Assembly (NCBI GenBank): GCA_009617715.1
Contig: VTFK01000453.1
Coordinates: 62,001-126,000 of the forward strand
Origin: Plectrocnemia conspersa
Lineage: Eukaryota; Arthropoda; Insecta; Trichoptera; Polycentropodidae
Direction of reading: 5' to 3'
Length of the DNA: 64,000 bases
Shown: positions 24,301 to 36,569 of the stretch, one piece after another
Layout: the number at the start of each line of letters is the position of its first letter
Numbering within the stretch: the first letter of the stretch is position 1
The notes under the pieces: model-generated
Databases searched by the model: none
Told to the model about the DNA's origin: nothing
What the model saw: the letters and a program-made list of their open reading frames with translations, nothing else
Made by a program: the position numbers and the translations under genes

Positions 24301-27300
24301 TTCCTATTTTAATTATTTAAAAATAATTATATAAAAAAATATTAACACGCATGGATAAATTTTATAATTATAAAAGCTTACTTTATTCCTCTAAAAAATA
24401 TTAAGAGCAATTAATAAGGGCAAAAAAACTTTTGTCGTGAGTTTGCTTAACTTCTTCAAAATACTTATTAAACAATGTAAAACGAAAGTCAAAGTTAATT
24501 ATATTACGAAAATACATCTTTTAATATTTAAACTTTTAACAAATAGAATATTATTGGTAGCATGATAATTTATATTTATAGTACGTTTTCTTGAAGTATG
24601 TTCTAAATTTTTTCAAATAAATAATTAGTAACGTCGTTTTTCATTGTCGTATAAAGTTTCCGAAAATTAAATTTAATACGTCCTCTACCAAAGCTCTGAA
24701 AGTCCGTTATATTACATAATATAATACGTTCGAAGGTTCTAGCAAAACAATCACTTTGTGTCGCCAGCAAGAGACCGAATAAATTTCCGTATTTTCCGCT
24801 AGAAGTGTTACGATTTTCTTCGATTGGACGCTAGCCAAGTATAAATTATTATATTTAAAGAGAAATTCAGCTCCATGGACCAATAGTGCGGATTTGATTC
24901 AATTGTATGCCCGATCGGTACATTACTTACCTCGACGTGAACTTGTGCTAAAATGCCTGAATATAAATTGAACCATACAATATATAATACAACGCGTGTA
25001 TAAGTATATGAAAAATAATACGCTAATGCTTTTACCTCTTGGCACGTGGGAGGTGTAAAATTGTTACAAATTTATTCGACCGTAACAGGAATATGTCAGG
25101 TTGACGTTACACACGAGGACAATTAAAAGTTTTTTCAATCTAGAAATAAAGCTTTTTTTATATACAATATGTAAATTTTGGAACTTTCTGTAGGCAACAT
25201 TCGCATAACATATGTATGAGATGTGACTGTGAAGCTGCTGTATTTTTGTTTTGTTATAACCCATAAATCAGGAATAAACAGCCTTTTAAATCGTGCTGGA
25301 GATGAATATCTTAGTTTCAGCTCGCAAACGGGAAAATATTCTGTGCTCATTTCGTGAAAAGTATTCTCTATTCAGAAAGAAAAAAAATGTACATTGATAC
25401 TGCAGTGAATAGTAAGCTCGAGTTTGCACGTTATTTATCTCAAAAAGTAAAATTTGTACATACACAATTTTTACTTCAATGAAAAGTGGATGTATATAGC
25501 AGAATTTATGCATAATACACAAAAAACATTAACAGTAGGTTAATGCATAATTTTTAACGTATTTTATGACATTAACATCCGCTCTGTTACTATTCTATTA
25601 TATAATAATATATATATAGATACTTAATATATATAGTTTTATATTAACCGGAAAATATTAAATAGCCTTTGAATTTATATAACTGTAAAAAAATATATTT
25701 ATAAATTTTATATGGCGATGATTCATAATTATTCATTTAAAAGCTGCTCTTTTAAAAAATCTTAATTAAATTTTAATAATTGAAATCCAAATTCTACTGC
25801 TCTTTGAGTCTACATAATTTGTTTAATAACACTAAAATGTATTAGCTACTATAATTTTTATTGTATACTTTGAAGAAGTAATTCAAATAGATTTTATTTT
25901 TACTAATTCCTGTAATTTGCTTAGTTTTATAATGACGTTAAAAAAATATATAAATAACTTTATTCTCTTAACGAAATGTACATAAACTATTTCTTTCATG
26001 AAATTACATAAAAACGCTGTGTATTATTTCCTGAAATAATTGATATTAAATCATCAGAAAAGTTCTTAAAATATTATATAATCAAATGCTGATTGATTTT
26101 TAGAAACATCTTATCTGTATCAATTATCATCTCAAATTTTAATTTAAAAAAAAATATCAAAAAAATAGAATAGCTCTTCTTTATTTAGATATAGATGGAA
26201 TTTATTGTATTAAAACCGTATTTGAACCGTTTATAAAGTAACAATATACTGTTTTCACTATACTAAAAATTACACTTTAAAAGTTACGGTACCTAGACAA
26301 AACTGCACATCATGAGAGTTAACCGTTTTAACTGCACGACTCATTAGCATATAGCTGTCGGATCAGTTTGATTGCAACTTTGTAGGCGTATTTTCTTGAC
26401 GATTTCTCGCTATACCAACTCTAAATATATTTTGAAATCAAAAGCAAATTATTTGTATGTAACTGTGTTTTTATATACTGGTTTCATCGATTTCACTTTC
26501 ATTTTTAAGCTCGGTTTTGCTCCTAAATGTTTTTGTTTCGGAATATTATTTTTGCCTTGCCCGAGAAAAGTATTAACGTAAAGCACGCATTTTCACATTT
26601 TGCGTATGATATATACATTTACGCATAATAAGTTTACGATTCGTAAAGATTATTCTTATGTAAATTTTCTTACACGCTGAAATTCGTGTTTTAAAAGTTG
26701 TATAATATGTGCGAACAACGGGCGACCTTTCTTTGTTTTTGTGTTTTATTGCATTGTGCTAAAAAGATAATTCCTAAAATATCTTATGCATTACTAGATG
26801 TGTATACAAACGCCTATTTGTATTTCAACTAAATTACAATGGTAGGAGGTAACCAAAATATCCACTTTTTAATAAAAATATAAATTTAAAACACATATAA
26901 ATTGACAGTGAAATATTCTTATTAAATGTGTATGCATGAAAAAAGGGGAGAAATGTACTGAAATATTTTATTTATTTTATCTGATATGTTTAAATAATTT
27001 AAACATTTTCATGCAATATATTTTTTGTACAGAAAATAATGAAGTTTTGTTCATTTTATATTGAACAGTTCGATCTCTTGGATACAAACAAATATAGCAA
27101 AAAATGTTATGGTTCGTGGAACGATCAAAACGATGAGTTACTATATTAATAAAGCGTTACATATAAAAGTAAAAGCGTACGAACCTTATTTTCTTTCTCC
27201 ATAACGAAAATTTACTGAAATCGAATGTGTCATAAAAAATGGCCTGGCGAGATGACACAGTGGCGCCGGCTCGCAAAAAGCGCTCATAATTTCCACTTCC

Positions 27301-28640
27301 ACTGTCCGTGAAGGTCTCACGAACGACCTTGCCATTCGTGAAAGCCACAAGACTTTTTTTACATCGCTCTTCGACAATGGAGAGCCAAAATTGCCGAGAA
27401 CCATGATCGTATTATGAATTGCAGTGCGGAACCAGTGGAACGCCATTAATTATCCTTTTTTATTAAAATACTTTTTGTTCTATATAACATAATGTATAAA
27501 TAACTCAGACGAATAAGTAACAGTAAAACGTCAAAGAACAGTTGTTAAGGCTAGAGTTGGTAGGGTTCGCACAAAGGAATAGGAAACAACGTCGTAGATC
27601 GTGCAATCCGACAATCCGACCAAGTTTTCTTTCCGAATCCGACGCCGGGTAATTAATGAGGGTCGCAATAAAATTTTCTTTGCCCTTGGGAGTCATTCGT
27701 GAAAGAAGTTTCGAAACCGCTGATTTAAGACTTGCCTAATTGCCTAATAAGCATTAACTTTGAGCCTTGTAGAACGAGCGACGCTAAAGGTAGCTCCGAT
27801 ACATCTTCCGGTGCCTTTTATCTGCTAATAATGTCCATGTAAAGTATTGTATCAGAAAACCTGCATATTTATATTTTAAAACATTTAATTTGTAATTTAA
27901 AGATATAAACAAATCAGATTTTTAAATAATGATGAATTCAACAATTAGCTTTTAATTAATTTTTACACTTAATCATACAAGAATGTGAAAAATCTGTTAT
28001 TAATTCATTATCAAATTAGATACTCTTAGATAAAATCACATCTATACAAAAAAAGAGTGAAACAATGCATTGCTTTTATTCGGAATTCAGAATTTTTCTT
28101 GACCATTTACTAATAATATCTTATTGCTTTTAAAGTGCACAAAATACGTTTGCACTATCTCTCGATCAATAATTCTGAGAATCTGCTCTTACGTTCGACA
28201 TCACAATGGAAAACCTCTCTTATTACGGAACCGTAAACCTTAAGATCTACATTCAACAATATATAATACTGTATAAAATAACCTTGGCTGTTACTATTTA
28301 TACATTATTATATAACCAGCTCATTTTAGTTGAATCTATGCAAATTTAAACATTTATAGGAGGGTGCATTTTCAATGTTTGACCTAGTTTCGTTTAATAT
28401 AAATAAACCAATGAAAATCGATTCGCAATAGAGACCTTATTTTACATTTTTACACCAATGCATCCGAAATGCATCATAATACAGTATATATTTATTAATG
28501 CATGTTTTTATCAAGTTCAATTTCATTGTAATGATTTTGCAAAGAATTTTCTTATGAAATCAAATATATGCATTTATTTTCTAAAGCCTTTTATGTAATA
28601 TTTTTTAATACGATATGTGTTAATTAGATGGCGTTAAATA
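18400..28640. other. AT-rich non-coding region with scattered GC-richer islands
   Basis: No exon, RNA gene or intact mobile element is supported over about 10 kb. Islands of higher GC and CpG occur at about 19,590-19,930, 21,470-21,720, 23,200-23,480, 24,700-24,950 and 27,160-27,830. They are spaced like insect enhancers, but this is by composition only. Short overlapping ORFs in these islands have no recognisable domains. Confidence 0.4.
23394..23418. repeat. Perfect 10-bp hairpin
   Basis: ATAGATCACG and CGTGATCTAT flank a 5-nt loop (ACAGC). It lies in a GC-richer island, 3' of a related partial copy of the arm (CCGTGAT at 23,385-23,391). The role is unknown. Confidence 0.6.
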
Positions 28641-28649
28641 TTATGTCAG

Positions 28650-29275
28650 AAAATGTTAAATATAAATATATCTTTGATAATATAAAAGCTTTAGAAACAT
28701 ACAATATATGTTACTCTTATATGTTAATAAATATTGTTGTATTGTACCCTTTAAAATTAGTCAAAGTATATTTTTTTATTAAATGATAATTATTATGTTT
28801 TATAAAAACAAACATTTCGTTAATATATCTATCAGATAAATTTACTATCAATATTAAACGGATAATCTTATATTTTTCCACGATATTATTACTTACTACT
28901 AAAAATAGATTTATAGAAAACGAATTATACGCATTTATTTTTAGTAGACTTCTATATATTATTTATTAATAGAATAAGTGGTGAGATTATTTTTAATATT
29001 ATTTAAAATTATTAAAATAAATAATGTTAGATATAATTCAGAAAATTCTATATTATTAGATAATAGTATATTTTGACTTATGCCTAAATATGTTAAATAT
29101 AAATATATATTTGATAGTATAACAGCTTTAAAAACATTCATAACTAGTAATGTGCCTTCTAAAAAAATTATTTAAATTGAACAAAAATATATTTTTTTTT
29201 AATTAAATTATTATTGTTGTATTTTATTAAATCAGTATATATATTTACTATCAATATAAAATAAGAAATGACACA
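28650..29275. repeat. Diverged tandem duplication, period about 440 bp
   Basis: The block 28,650-28,865 is matched by 29,085-29,265. Shared pieces in the same order are ATGTTAAATATAAATATAT, an agctttaraaacat block, a T-run followed by ATTAAAT, and TTTACTATCAATAT. It is AT-rich and non-coding. It is either an old local duplication or two insertions of an unrecognised repeat. Confidence 0.5.
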
Positions 29276-29531
29276 GTATTATAAAAAATATACAAAAATG
29301 TAAAACCTTTATGCGTTATATACAGATCTAGATTTTATATTAATTTCACTCGCTGATGTGCGTCTCATCTGCATGTATCTTAAAATTAATACAACCAGTG
29401 ATTTTTACATTATATTTTTTAAATATTAGACGAAATTTTTAATGTGTTATTGTGACATTAAAATTTCAGTTTTTCAACTCCTTTGTATTTTGAGTAATGT
29501 GTTATTTAATTAATATACCTGTCTTTTAAAG

Positions 29532-32011
29532 CAGCGGTTTCCAACCTGGGAGGCGCGCCTCCCAGGGGAGGCGTGGACTATTGCCAGGGGAGGCGCCAAC
29601 ATTTTTTAATGAATTATTTTTTATACCATAATATCTACAAATGAATAAAACTTGATATATTAACGTAACAGTGAAAATTCAGTGCATGAATGTTAATTTT
29701 TTTACATTTACATATATTTAATTCCTATTAAAAAAATTTAAAAATGGCGCTTTTGCAAACGCTCTGTTTCGGTAATACACAAAACGACCGCTAGTTGCAT
29801 AAAACAATAACCTCAAATTTAAATGTCACTCGTGTCAACTGAAGCGTGTCGGCAGGGCGTGATATTGTTTTTTTTAATTGTTTCTGACGTGATTTCTTCT
29901 TGAAAATAATCGTTAGTATATTTTAAACTTCATTTTTTTTTATTTAAACTATCATTGATTTTAATTTATATCAATAAAATATTTTTTAGAGTGGTTACAA
30001 GAGAAAAGTCAACAATAATGAAGATACTGATGCTGATACTAGTGGGAATAAAATCAAAAAAGTACAAGGAAGTAAAGCTCCCAAGAAAAGACAATACAGT
30101 TCATCCTATTTATCATTAGGATTCACTAGTTAATAATAATAGATGGCTTGGAAAAACCAATGTGTTTGTTGTGTTCGAAAGTTTTGGCTTCAGATAGTAT
30201 GAGACCAGTCAAATTAAAACGGCACCATGAAACTCTACATTCTGAATACGTTGATAAGTCCATAGAATATTTTGAAAGAAAATTGGATGAGTTTAAAAAT
30301 ATTCTTTCTGTATCACCAAATGCATTATTTCGTACCATGTCTCTTACCGAATCGCAAAATGTAAGAAACCACATACAATAGGAGAAACTCTAATTTTACC
30401 AGCAGCTATTGATATGGTTCGAATAATGTTCGGCGAATCATATGCAAAACAGTTGCAACAAATTCCGCTTGCTGATAATACAGTCGAAAAGAAGAATCAA
30501 TGATATATCTGAAGATATTTGCGATCAATTAGTTTCTCGGCTGCGTACTTCGAAATTCGCCATACAAGTAGATGAGGCAACTGATATAGCTAAAGATGCC
30601 CATTTAATTGCATATGTTCGATATGTTGTGGAAAATAATATTCATTAGAAGATATATTATTTTGCAAACCCATTCCTGGAAAGACCACATCCATTGAAAT
30701 TTTTAATATAATGGACAGTTTTTTTAAAGAAAACGACATAACGTGGAGTAATTGTATTGGACTGTGTGTACTGACGGAGCTCACTCAATGTCACAGAGCA
30801 GCTCTAGTGTCAAAAAATATGAGCGAGGAACTTAACAACATTTTTACAAAAATTATAAAATTATAAACTACATTAAGAACAGTCCTTTGAGATCTAGGCT
30901 GTTTGCAAAAGTTGTGTGTAGATATGGAAGCTAATTATACCTCACTTCTGTATTATTGTGAAGTTCGCTGGCTATCTCGTGCAAAAGCGATTCAAAGGGT
31001 ATTTGAACTCAAAGAAGAAATAACAGCCTTTCTCGAAGAAAATCACCACGAAGAGGCACATTTGTGGACGAACGATAATTTCCTTGTTAAACTTGCCTAT
31101 TTAGTTGAAATTTTTGGAAAATTGAGCAGTTTGAATAAATCAATGCAGGGATCACAAATGCATCCACTTGTTCAAAAAGACAAAGTAAAAGCTTTCATTA
31201 AAAAGTTGAAGTTATGGAAGTCAAATTTACAAAAGAATGAGTTGGACATGTTTTCACTGTCAAAAGATTTCTGGGCCACAGCCAATATTGAAACAAGCAA
31301 GAATCTTTTTATTGAACACTTGGATGGTCTAGTGCTGCATTTTTCAAATTATTTTAAACACCTTGATTTCTCAAAGTTTTTGTGGGTACAGAATCCATTT
31401 ATCGACGATGAAAACGACAAATTTGAGCTGACAACCATTGAAAAGGAAAAACTTATAGAATTATCATGCGATAGCCCACTAAAACAAAAGTTTCAAAATG
31501 AAACCTTAATTCAATTTTGGATGAATCTTAAAGGAGAGTATGAATCTTTGTATTGCAAAGCAATGCAAGTGCTTCTACCGTTTGTAACGTCGTATTTATG
31601 CGAAACGGGCTTTTCGGCACTGGCTGCAATGAAAACTAAATATCGCAACAGGTTAGTAGTCGAAAAAAAGAGATACGAGTGGCACTCTCCACATTGCCCC
31701 AAGATTTGATAAGCTTTGTGCTAATAAACAACAACAACCGTCGCATTAAATTTTTATGCGATAGATGTAGTTGGTTTAATTGTTTAAAAAAACTTATATA
31801 TAAAAATAAATATACACGTATGTGTATGTTATAACTAAACCTTGTTATTATTCTGTTAATTATGGTTTTCAGTTTATTTTTGTAATAAAGTTTTTATTAT
31901 TTAAAACGTGTCTATATTATTTAATCTATTAAAAAAATAAAAGGTAAGGGAGGCGCGGAAAAAAATTTTTTTTTTGGGGAGGCGTAGTAACAAAAAGGTT
32001 GGAAACCGCTG
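29532..32011 (+). mobile_element. hAT DNA transposon (ZBED-like), 2480 bp with intact ends
   Basis: The perfect 16-bp terminal inverted repeats start CAGCGGTTTCCAACCT and end AGGTTGGAAACCGCTG. Identical 8-bp target duplications TTTTAAAG flank it at 29,524-29,531 and 32,012-32,019, the hAT hallmark. A second, GC-rich inverted motif (GGCGCGCCTCCC) lies inside the left end. The interior encodes a ZBED5-type transposase broken by frameshifts and stops. The perfect ends suggest a fairly recent insertion, while the ORF damage implies it moved as a non-autonomous copy or decayed quickly. Confidence 0.93.
30000..31709 (+). pseudogene. Broken hAT/ZBED transposase
   Basis: Pieces appear in order. First is a basic N-terminal segment with KKRQY and LSLGFTS that runs into stops near 30,132. 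A BED-type zinc finger follows at 30,148-30,381 (CLLC, then LKRHHETLH). A central RNase H-like part is split over 30,442-30,860. The long C-terminal part, 30,903-31,709, has 268 codons. It includes VRWLSRAKAIQRVFELKEEI, typical of this family, and ends in the hAT dimerisation motif around YLCETGFSALAAMKTKYRNR. At least four frame changes or stops are needed to connect the pieces, so no full transposase can be made. Confidence 0.85.
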
Positions 32012-32019
32012 TTTTAAAG

Positions 32020-35000
32020 ACTAAAGCGCTACTTTTAAAGCCTTATAAGTAACTGATAAGGAGGCACTGTTTTAAATACTTACATATAAAATATCATATA
32101 TTATATTTATTTACCAAGATAAGGAAAATGTTCATCGAAATCTATCGCGTTTTACAAAATGATAAACAATAAAAATAAATTTGACTCAAACAAAAACAGC
32201 CATAAATTGATTGTAAATTGAGCTGAGAAAACGGAAATAAAATCCCATAAAATCTTACATCAACAGGAAAAGAAGCGTAAATTATTAGAACAAAAATAAC
32301 ATTATATATTATTACGTAATTACAATCGCAAAACATATATGAAAGCTCTGGAATCAATAACCTATATTGATCGGCCGGTGTAAGTAGTAATTTCCGCAGG
32401 CCAATATGTCGACCTGCTGACATTCCGATGCTGAACTTAACTAAGAATCGCTGACTGAAACAGTTATCGTTTTTTGCACTTTAACTATTAATATTTACTA
32501 GTAATACATTAATAAAGTACCATTTATAAATATATTTCATGCAATAGATTCAAGCGAAATTTGCATTAAAATTCACATTTTTTATGACGACAAAGATATT
32601 TTTTAAAGCAAAAAATAACAGTGACTTAAAACAGAACACCTCTGAAATTATCTCAAGTGGTACATGGAAAGTATTTTAAAACCATCCAGAATAAATTTAT
32701 ATTAAAAATACAATATTTTTATGTTTTATATATTACGTTACAAATGCATTTTGTTCAATCCCACGAATTGTATTGAATATATTTTTATCTACGAACATAA
32801 ATGTTCGTATCAAATTCCAATCGTTTATTTGCAACAAGATCCTATCTGTTTCTTAATGGAAAAGTTCTAATTAGAAGACGGTATATTGCTCTGGCAAAAC
32901 ATATCTTCGGTTAATTAAATAAAGTTTCAGATACATCTCTCGAATAAACAAACAAACCCGTAAATAATTATAAACAGTTAGCAAATCGACCGCAAGGCGA
33001 CATAACGATATACAGTAGATATGTATAATTACATTTCTAATTAAATAAGTGTATAAATAGGTGTGTGTTTATCTAAAATGTATGTATATCTATAAACAGA
33101 TACCCAGTTTAATCCTTGACCGCATGTCCTTGCCCATGTTAAGTGCAACAAAAACAACCGCTCTCCAGCTATATCGATTGTGTATCTCTTTTTGTTCGCA
33201 CATGTGTAAAATCTGTAACCAGAGGTTGCAAAACTTTTTTTTGTACACGTGTTATATCAAGAGCGATCGTTATCGTTCAGGCAAAATCCGCTTTTAGACA
33301 CTTGAGCGTTGATATATTTATTGGAAGCACTGAGGCACTTTACCTGTGTTTGAGTGGCAAACACAGATGTGTTTTAAATGTCAAACTGTTAACTTCATAC
33401 ATAACGCTTGACTGTTGAGTTATCATAACTACATATTAATCAAATACTATTTGCTGTATTGTAATTAGTTTATAATAAACGAGCTGTATCACTTCACTTC
33501 TCTCGATGGCAATCTGTTTAATTATATTAGATATTATAGCAAAACTGTAACTATACCAATACCTCACACCAAAACATATATACATGTATGCGATTCAGGT
33601 GCAACAAGTACGCATGTACAAGGTTATTTAAACAGTAAATATAGCGATTGTATTTCCTAAGATATAGAAGTAAAGAATTATGATTTCTTAAAAAATATTT
33701 TAAATACAAACAGCATTTTTTTACAGTATTATCTCAGCTTTTTACTTTCTCGATGGCGTTAATAATTTACAAAATATATACTTTAAATATAGTTTCATAA
33801 ATAAAATTATAGAATAATCCCGGATGACGCACGACCTGTTGAAAGACCATGACTTAATTTTATAGGACAGGGTCGCAACTGATGCTATTCACTTGGAAAT
33901 GAGCAAACGAGGTACAATACAATTGTATACTTGAATCACATAAGAGGAAATAAAATTGTATTGTACCCAATATATAACATAACTAAACACTAGTAATACC
34001 TCTTAGTTATAAAAAATATATTGTGAGATTAAAACATATTTTTTTAGTATTAATATTTATGTAGAATATAAAAATTACTGTAATATCATTTGTATTATTT
34101 AACAGTTAAATATAAATTTCACTATGAGGAAATGCTTTCGCTTTTCTTTTCAATTAAAGTTTTACTATTTTTATTATAACATGCTATATTATATTGCCAC
34201 TTATTTTTAATACTACATTAATTTAAGCCAACATTTCTTGTTTATCTTCTTCGTTATTACGAAATTTGTTATGAAAACTCTGAAATCCAATAAGCGAATG
34301 AATTTACTTTGCCGCAATATTTTTTCTCGAATTTAATTTTGAAGCTAAATCAGTCCTTATTGACGTTTGAATTTTTAACGTCGGTAATCCTCAGCGAAGG
34401 GATTTCGTCTCGTCGAGTCAAACTTTAATTACGCCTACAACGTACCCAATGTGTATAAAAAACCCGGACTGTTTTTCGCATTGAAAGATACGTAATTTAC
34501 TGGTACACGATTTTTCCATCGCCATTTTAACACCAACGCACGAAAAGCTTCTGTATTTATATTTTAGTCACGTAACAAATGCAAAAGTGTCGATCTCTGA
34601 TACCTTTTGCAAAGTTGGGCAATGCGCAATATTTTTAATGTGAGCTATTTTCATTAGTTGTGTTTAGCAACTAAATTTTATTTAAAATCAATAATAATAA
34701 TAACATGCACTTTATATTTAGCTATAGTTTTCATATTATTTTTAGGATGCAGTCTTCTTAGTTTTGTGTACCAAATGTATCGATTAATATATATGTTTTA
34801 ACCTTACATATAAAATATATTCTGGAAACTCCTCAGTTAATTTAAAATCCCAGATGTTTATAAGTGCACAAAATACTATCACCACTTTTTCGTTAATCAA
34901 CAACATGTATTTTGATGTGTGATGTGTGACAAAGAATCAGATCTATTATACTCATGGTTCGAAACAGCTCTGGCGAATCACAGATGCGAATGTTGGTGGG

Positions 35001-35380
35001 CCAAATACGTCACTTGTTTATTTAAAAAAATGAATTATGTTCACGCATTGAATAAGTGCAGCTGCAAGATGGAACTTTCGAAGGTCGTTAGTGCAAGAGG
35101 TATATGATAATTGCTATCTCAAATCCCCAAATAATATATTAACTCAAACTCACTTCCATTAGAAAGTAAGACGCTTCAGTGAGAAGTTAACACTTTCACC
35201 ACTTCGCTTTCGACTGGGAATAACGAGCTCAGCCAAACATGCACTAAACGGAACTACGCCGAACTATAGGGTTCATTAATTATACAGTTAATTTTAAAAT
35301 TAATTTATTTAAAACTATAAAAATAAGGTCGTATACCACTAAGTACTGCACAATTTTTATTTTCTAAAACTCACGCTCGG
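32020..35380. other. AT-rich non-coding region
   Basis: No supported exon. A 13-bp perfect inverted repeat lies at 33,911-33,967. The small ORFs here lack family features. Confidence 0.4.
33911..33967. repeat. 13-bp perfect inverted repeat with 31-nt loop
   Basis: GGTACAATACAAT at 33,911-33,923 is the exact reverse complement of 33,955-33,967. It could be a short MITE terminus pair or a structured RNA. There is no further support. Confidence 0.55.
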
Positions 35381-35384
35381 CATT

Positions 35385-35705
35385 AGTAAGTCAATGTGGA
35401 GAAATATCTTGGACGAAGCTAAAGCGTATTTTAAATGCCAATGACAATGTTGTTCTAAAATGTAGTTAGACATCTACTGTTGCTTTGTGGTACTGAAATT
35501 TCCAGAATTAATTATGGGATTTATGTGTTCTCGCTAGATTGTTCAATCGACTCACAAAACTATATCTTGATTAGGTATGGCAGAAATTTTATTTTATAAA
35601 ACGAACAATCGGCGCTAGTGACTGCCGCTGCGCGGCTTAGAATAAGTCAATGTGGATAAATATATTGGATGAGGCTAAAGCGTATTTTAAATTTCAGATT
35701 AGATG
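35385..35705. repeat. Local direct repeat plus dispersed repeat
   Basis: AAGTCAATGTGG followed by an aaatat-ttgga-gagctaaagcgtattttaaat block occurs at about 35,388-35,436 and again at 35,644-35,692. Between them, 35,440-35,575 matches 39,930-40,075 (for example CATCTACTGTTGCTTTGTGG and TTATGGGATTTA). The family is not recognised. Confidence 0.6.
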
Positions 35706-35859
35706 CCATGATAAAATATGCATAACCTTTCTGGATAAATACTCATCAAAATCGATTTTACGACAGACAGAATTTGAATTTGCTTTATATATAAATAGAA
35801 ATACGGCTCTTTATTTGTATTATATTTAATATAAAAAACTGTCAAACACACTTTAATTT

Positions 35860-36455
35860 ATTGCATGGGTGATAATGTTAAAAAGTTGTATATTACTTAA
35901 ATAATGAATTAAGTATTATAGAAATATGCTCAAAAAAATGTACTTAAACTAAATGTATGTTAAGTATAAATACAAAAAAAAATCTATAATAGTATATTGC
36001 CCCACTTCATTTATTGTGCAACAATGCATAATAGATTAGATAAAACGATATTGCAAAAATTACAATGAGTGTAGTTTCAAATAAAAATAGATTTACTAGA
36101 AGTATGATTCATAGATTGGAATGGTTGGATGAATGTTTTAATATTCATATATAAGTTAGAAAACAATATGCTACGAGAGTATTTAATAAAAATAAAGATT
36201 TATATAGATTTAATACTAAAAATATAGGTATAAGAAAACGAGTACGGCCAGGGGAATATTTTACGGAAGTATGAATTTGTATAATAATATTTCTAGGACA
36301 ATTCACAAAAATAGAAATGGCTTAAAGAAACACCTTCGTACATTAAGAAATAAATTATAATATCCAAGTATTTTATATATTCTGTTTTATATGTATTTAT
36401 CAATTTAATTTGTGTTGTGTATAAAAAAAATAGCTGTATTAGCTAAATAAATAAT
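35860..36455 (+). mobile_element. Second, shorter copy of the 16-18 kb LINE
   Basis: It aligns with the 3' third of the element at 16,146-18,378, from the region after FMDDT to the tail: TTAAATAATGAATTAAGTAT, then AACTAAATGTATGTT, GTTAGAAAACAATATG and a terminal AGCTGTATTAGCT stem followed by AAATAAATAATAAA. Internal deletions and many stops leave no usable frame. It sits in the intron immediately upstream of the coiled-coil gene exon at 36,570. Confidence 0.75.
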
Positions 36456-36569
36456 AAATGCATATTCAATAAGAAATGTTTTACTAAATTATAGAAAAAC
36501 CTTAACAGTACTTGAACATTAAAATTTCACATTTAATTATTATTAACGTATTTGTATTGTTATTTTCAG

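Noticed and set aside
25064..25522. Three overlapping minus-strand frames
   Set aside because: Overlapping unrelated frames with no family features; chance ORFs in a slightly GC-richer patch.
27157..27446. Two overlapping minus-strand frames in a GC-richer island
   Set aside because: The peptides match nothing I recognise and the two frames exclude each other; better read as a composition island.
27690..27730. GTTTCGAAACCGCTG resembling the hAT right terminus at 32.0 kb
   Set aside because: No partner end or target duplication; similarity limited to about 9 bp.
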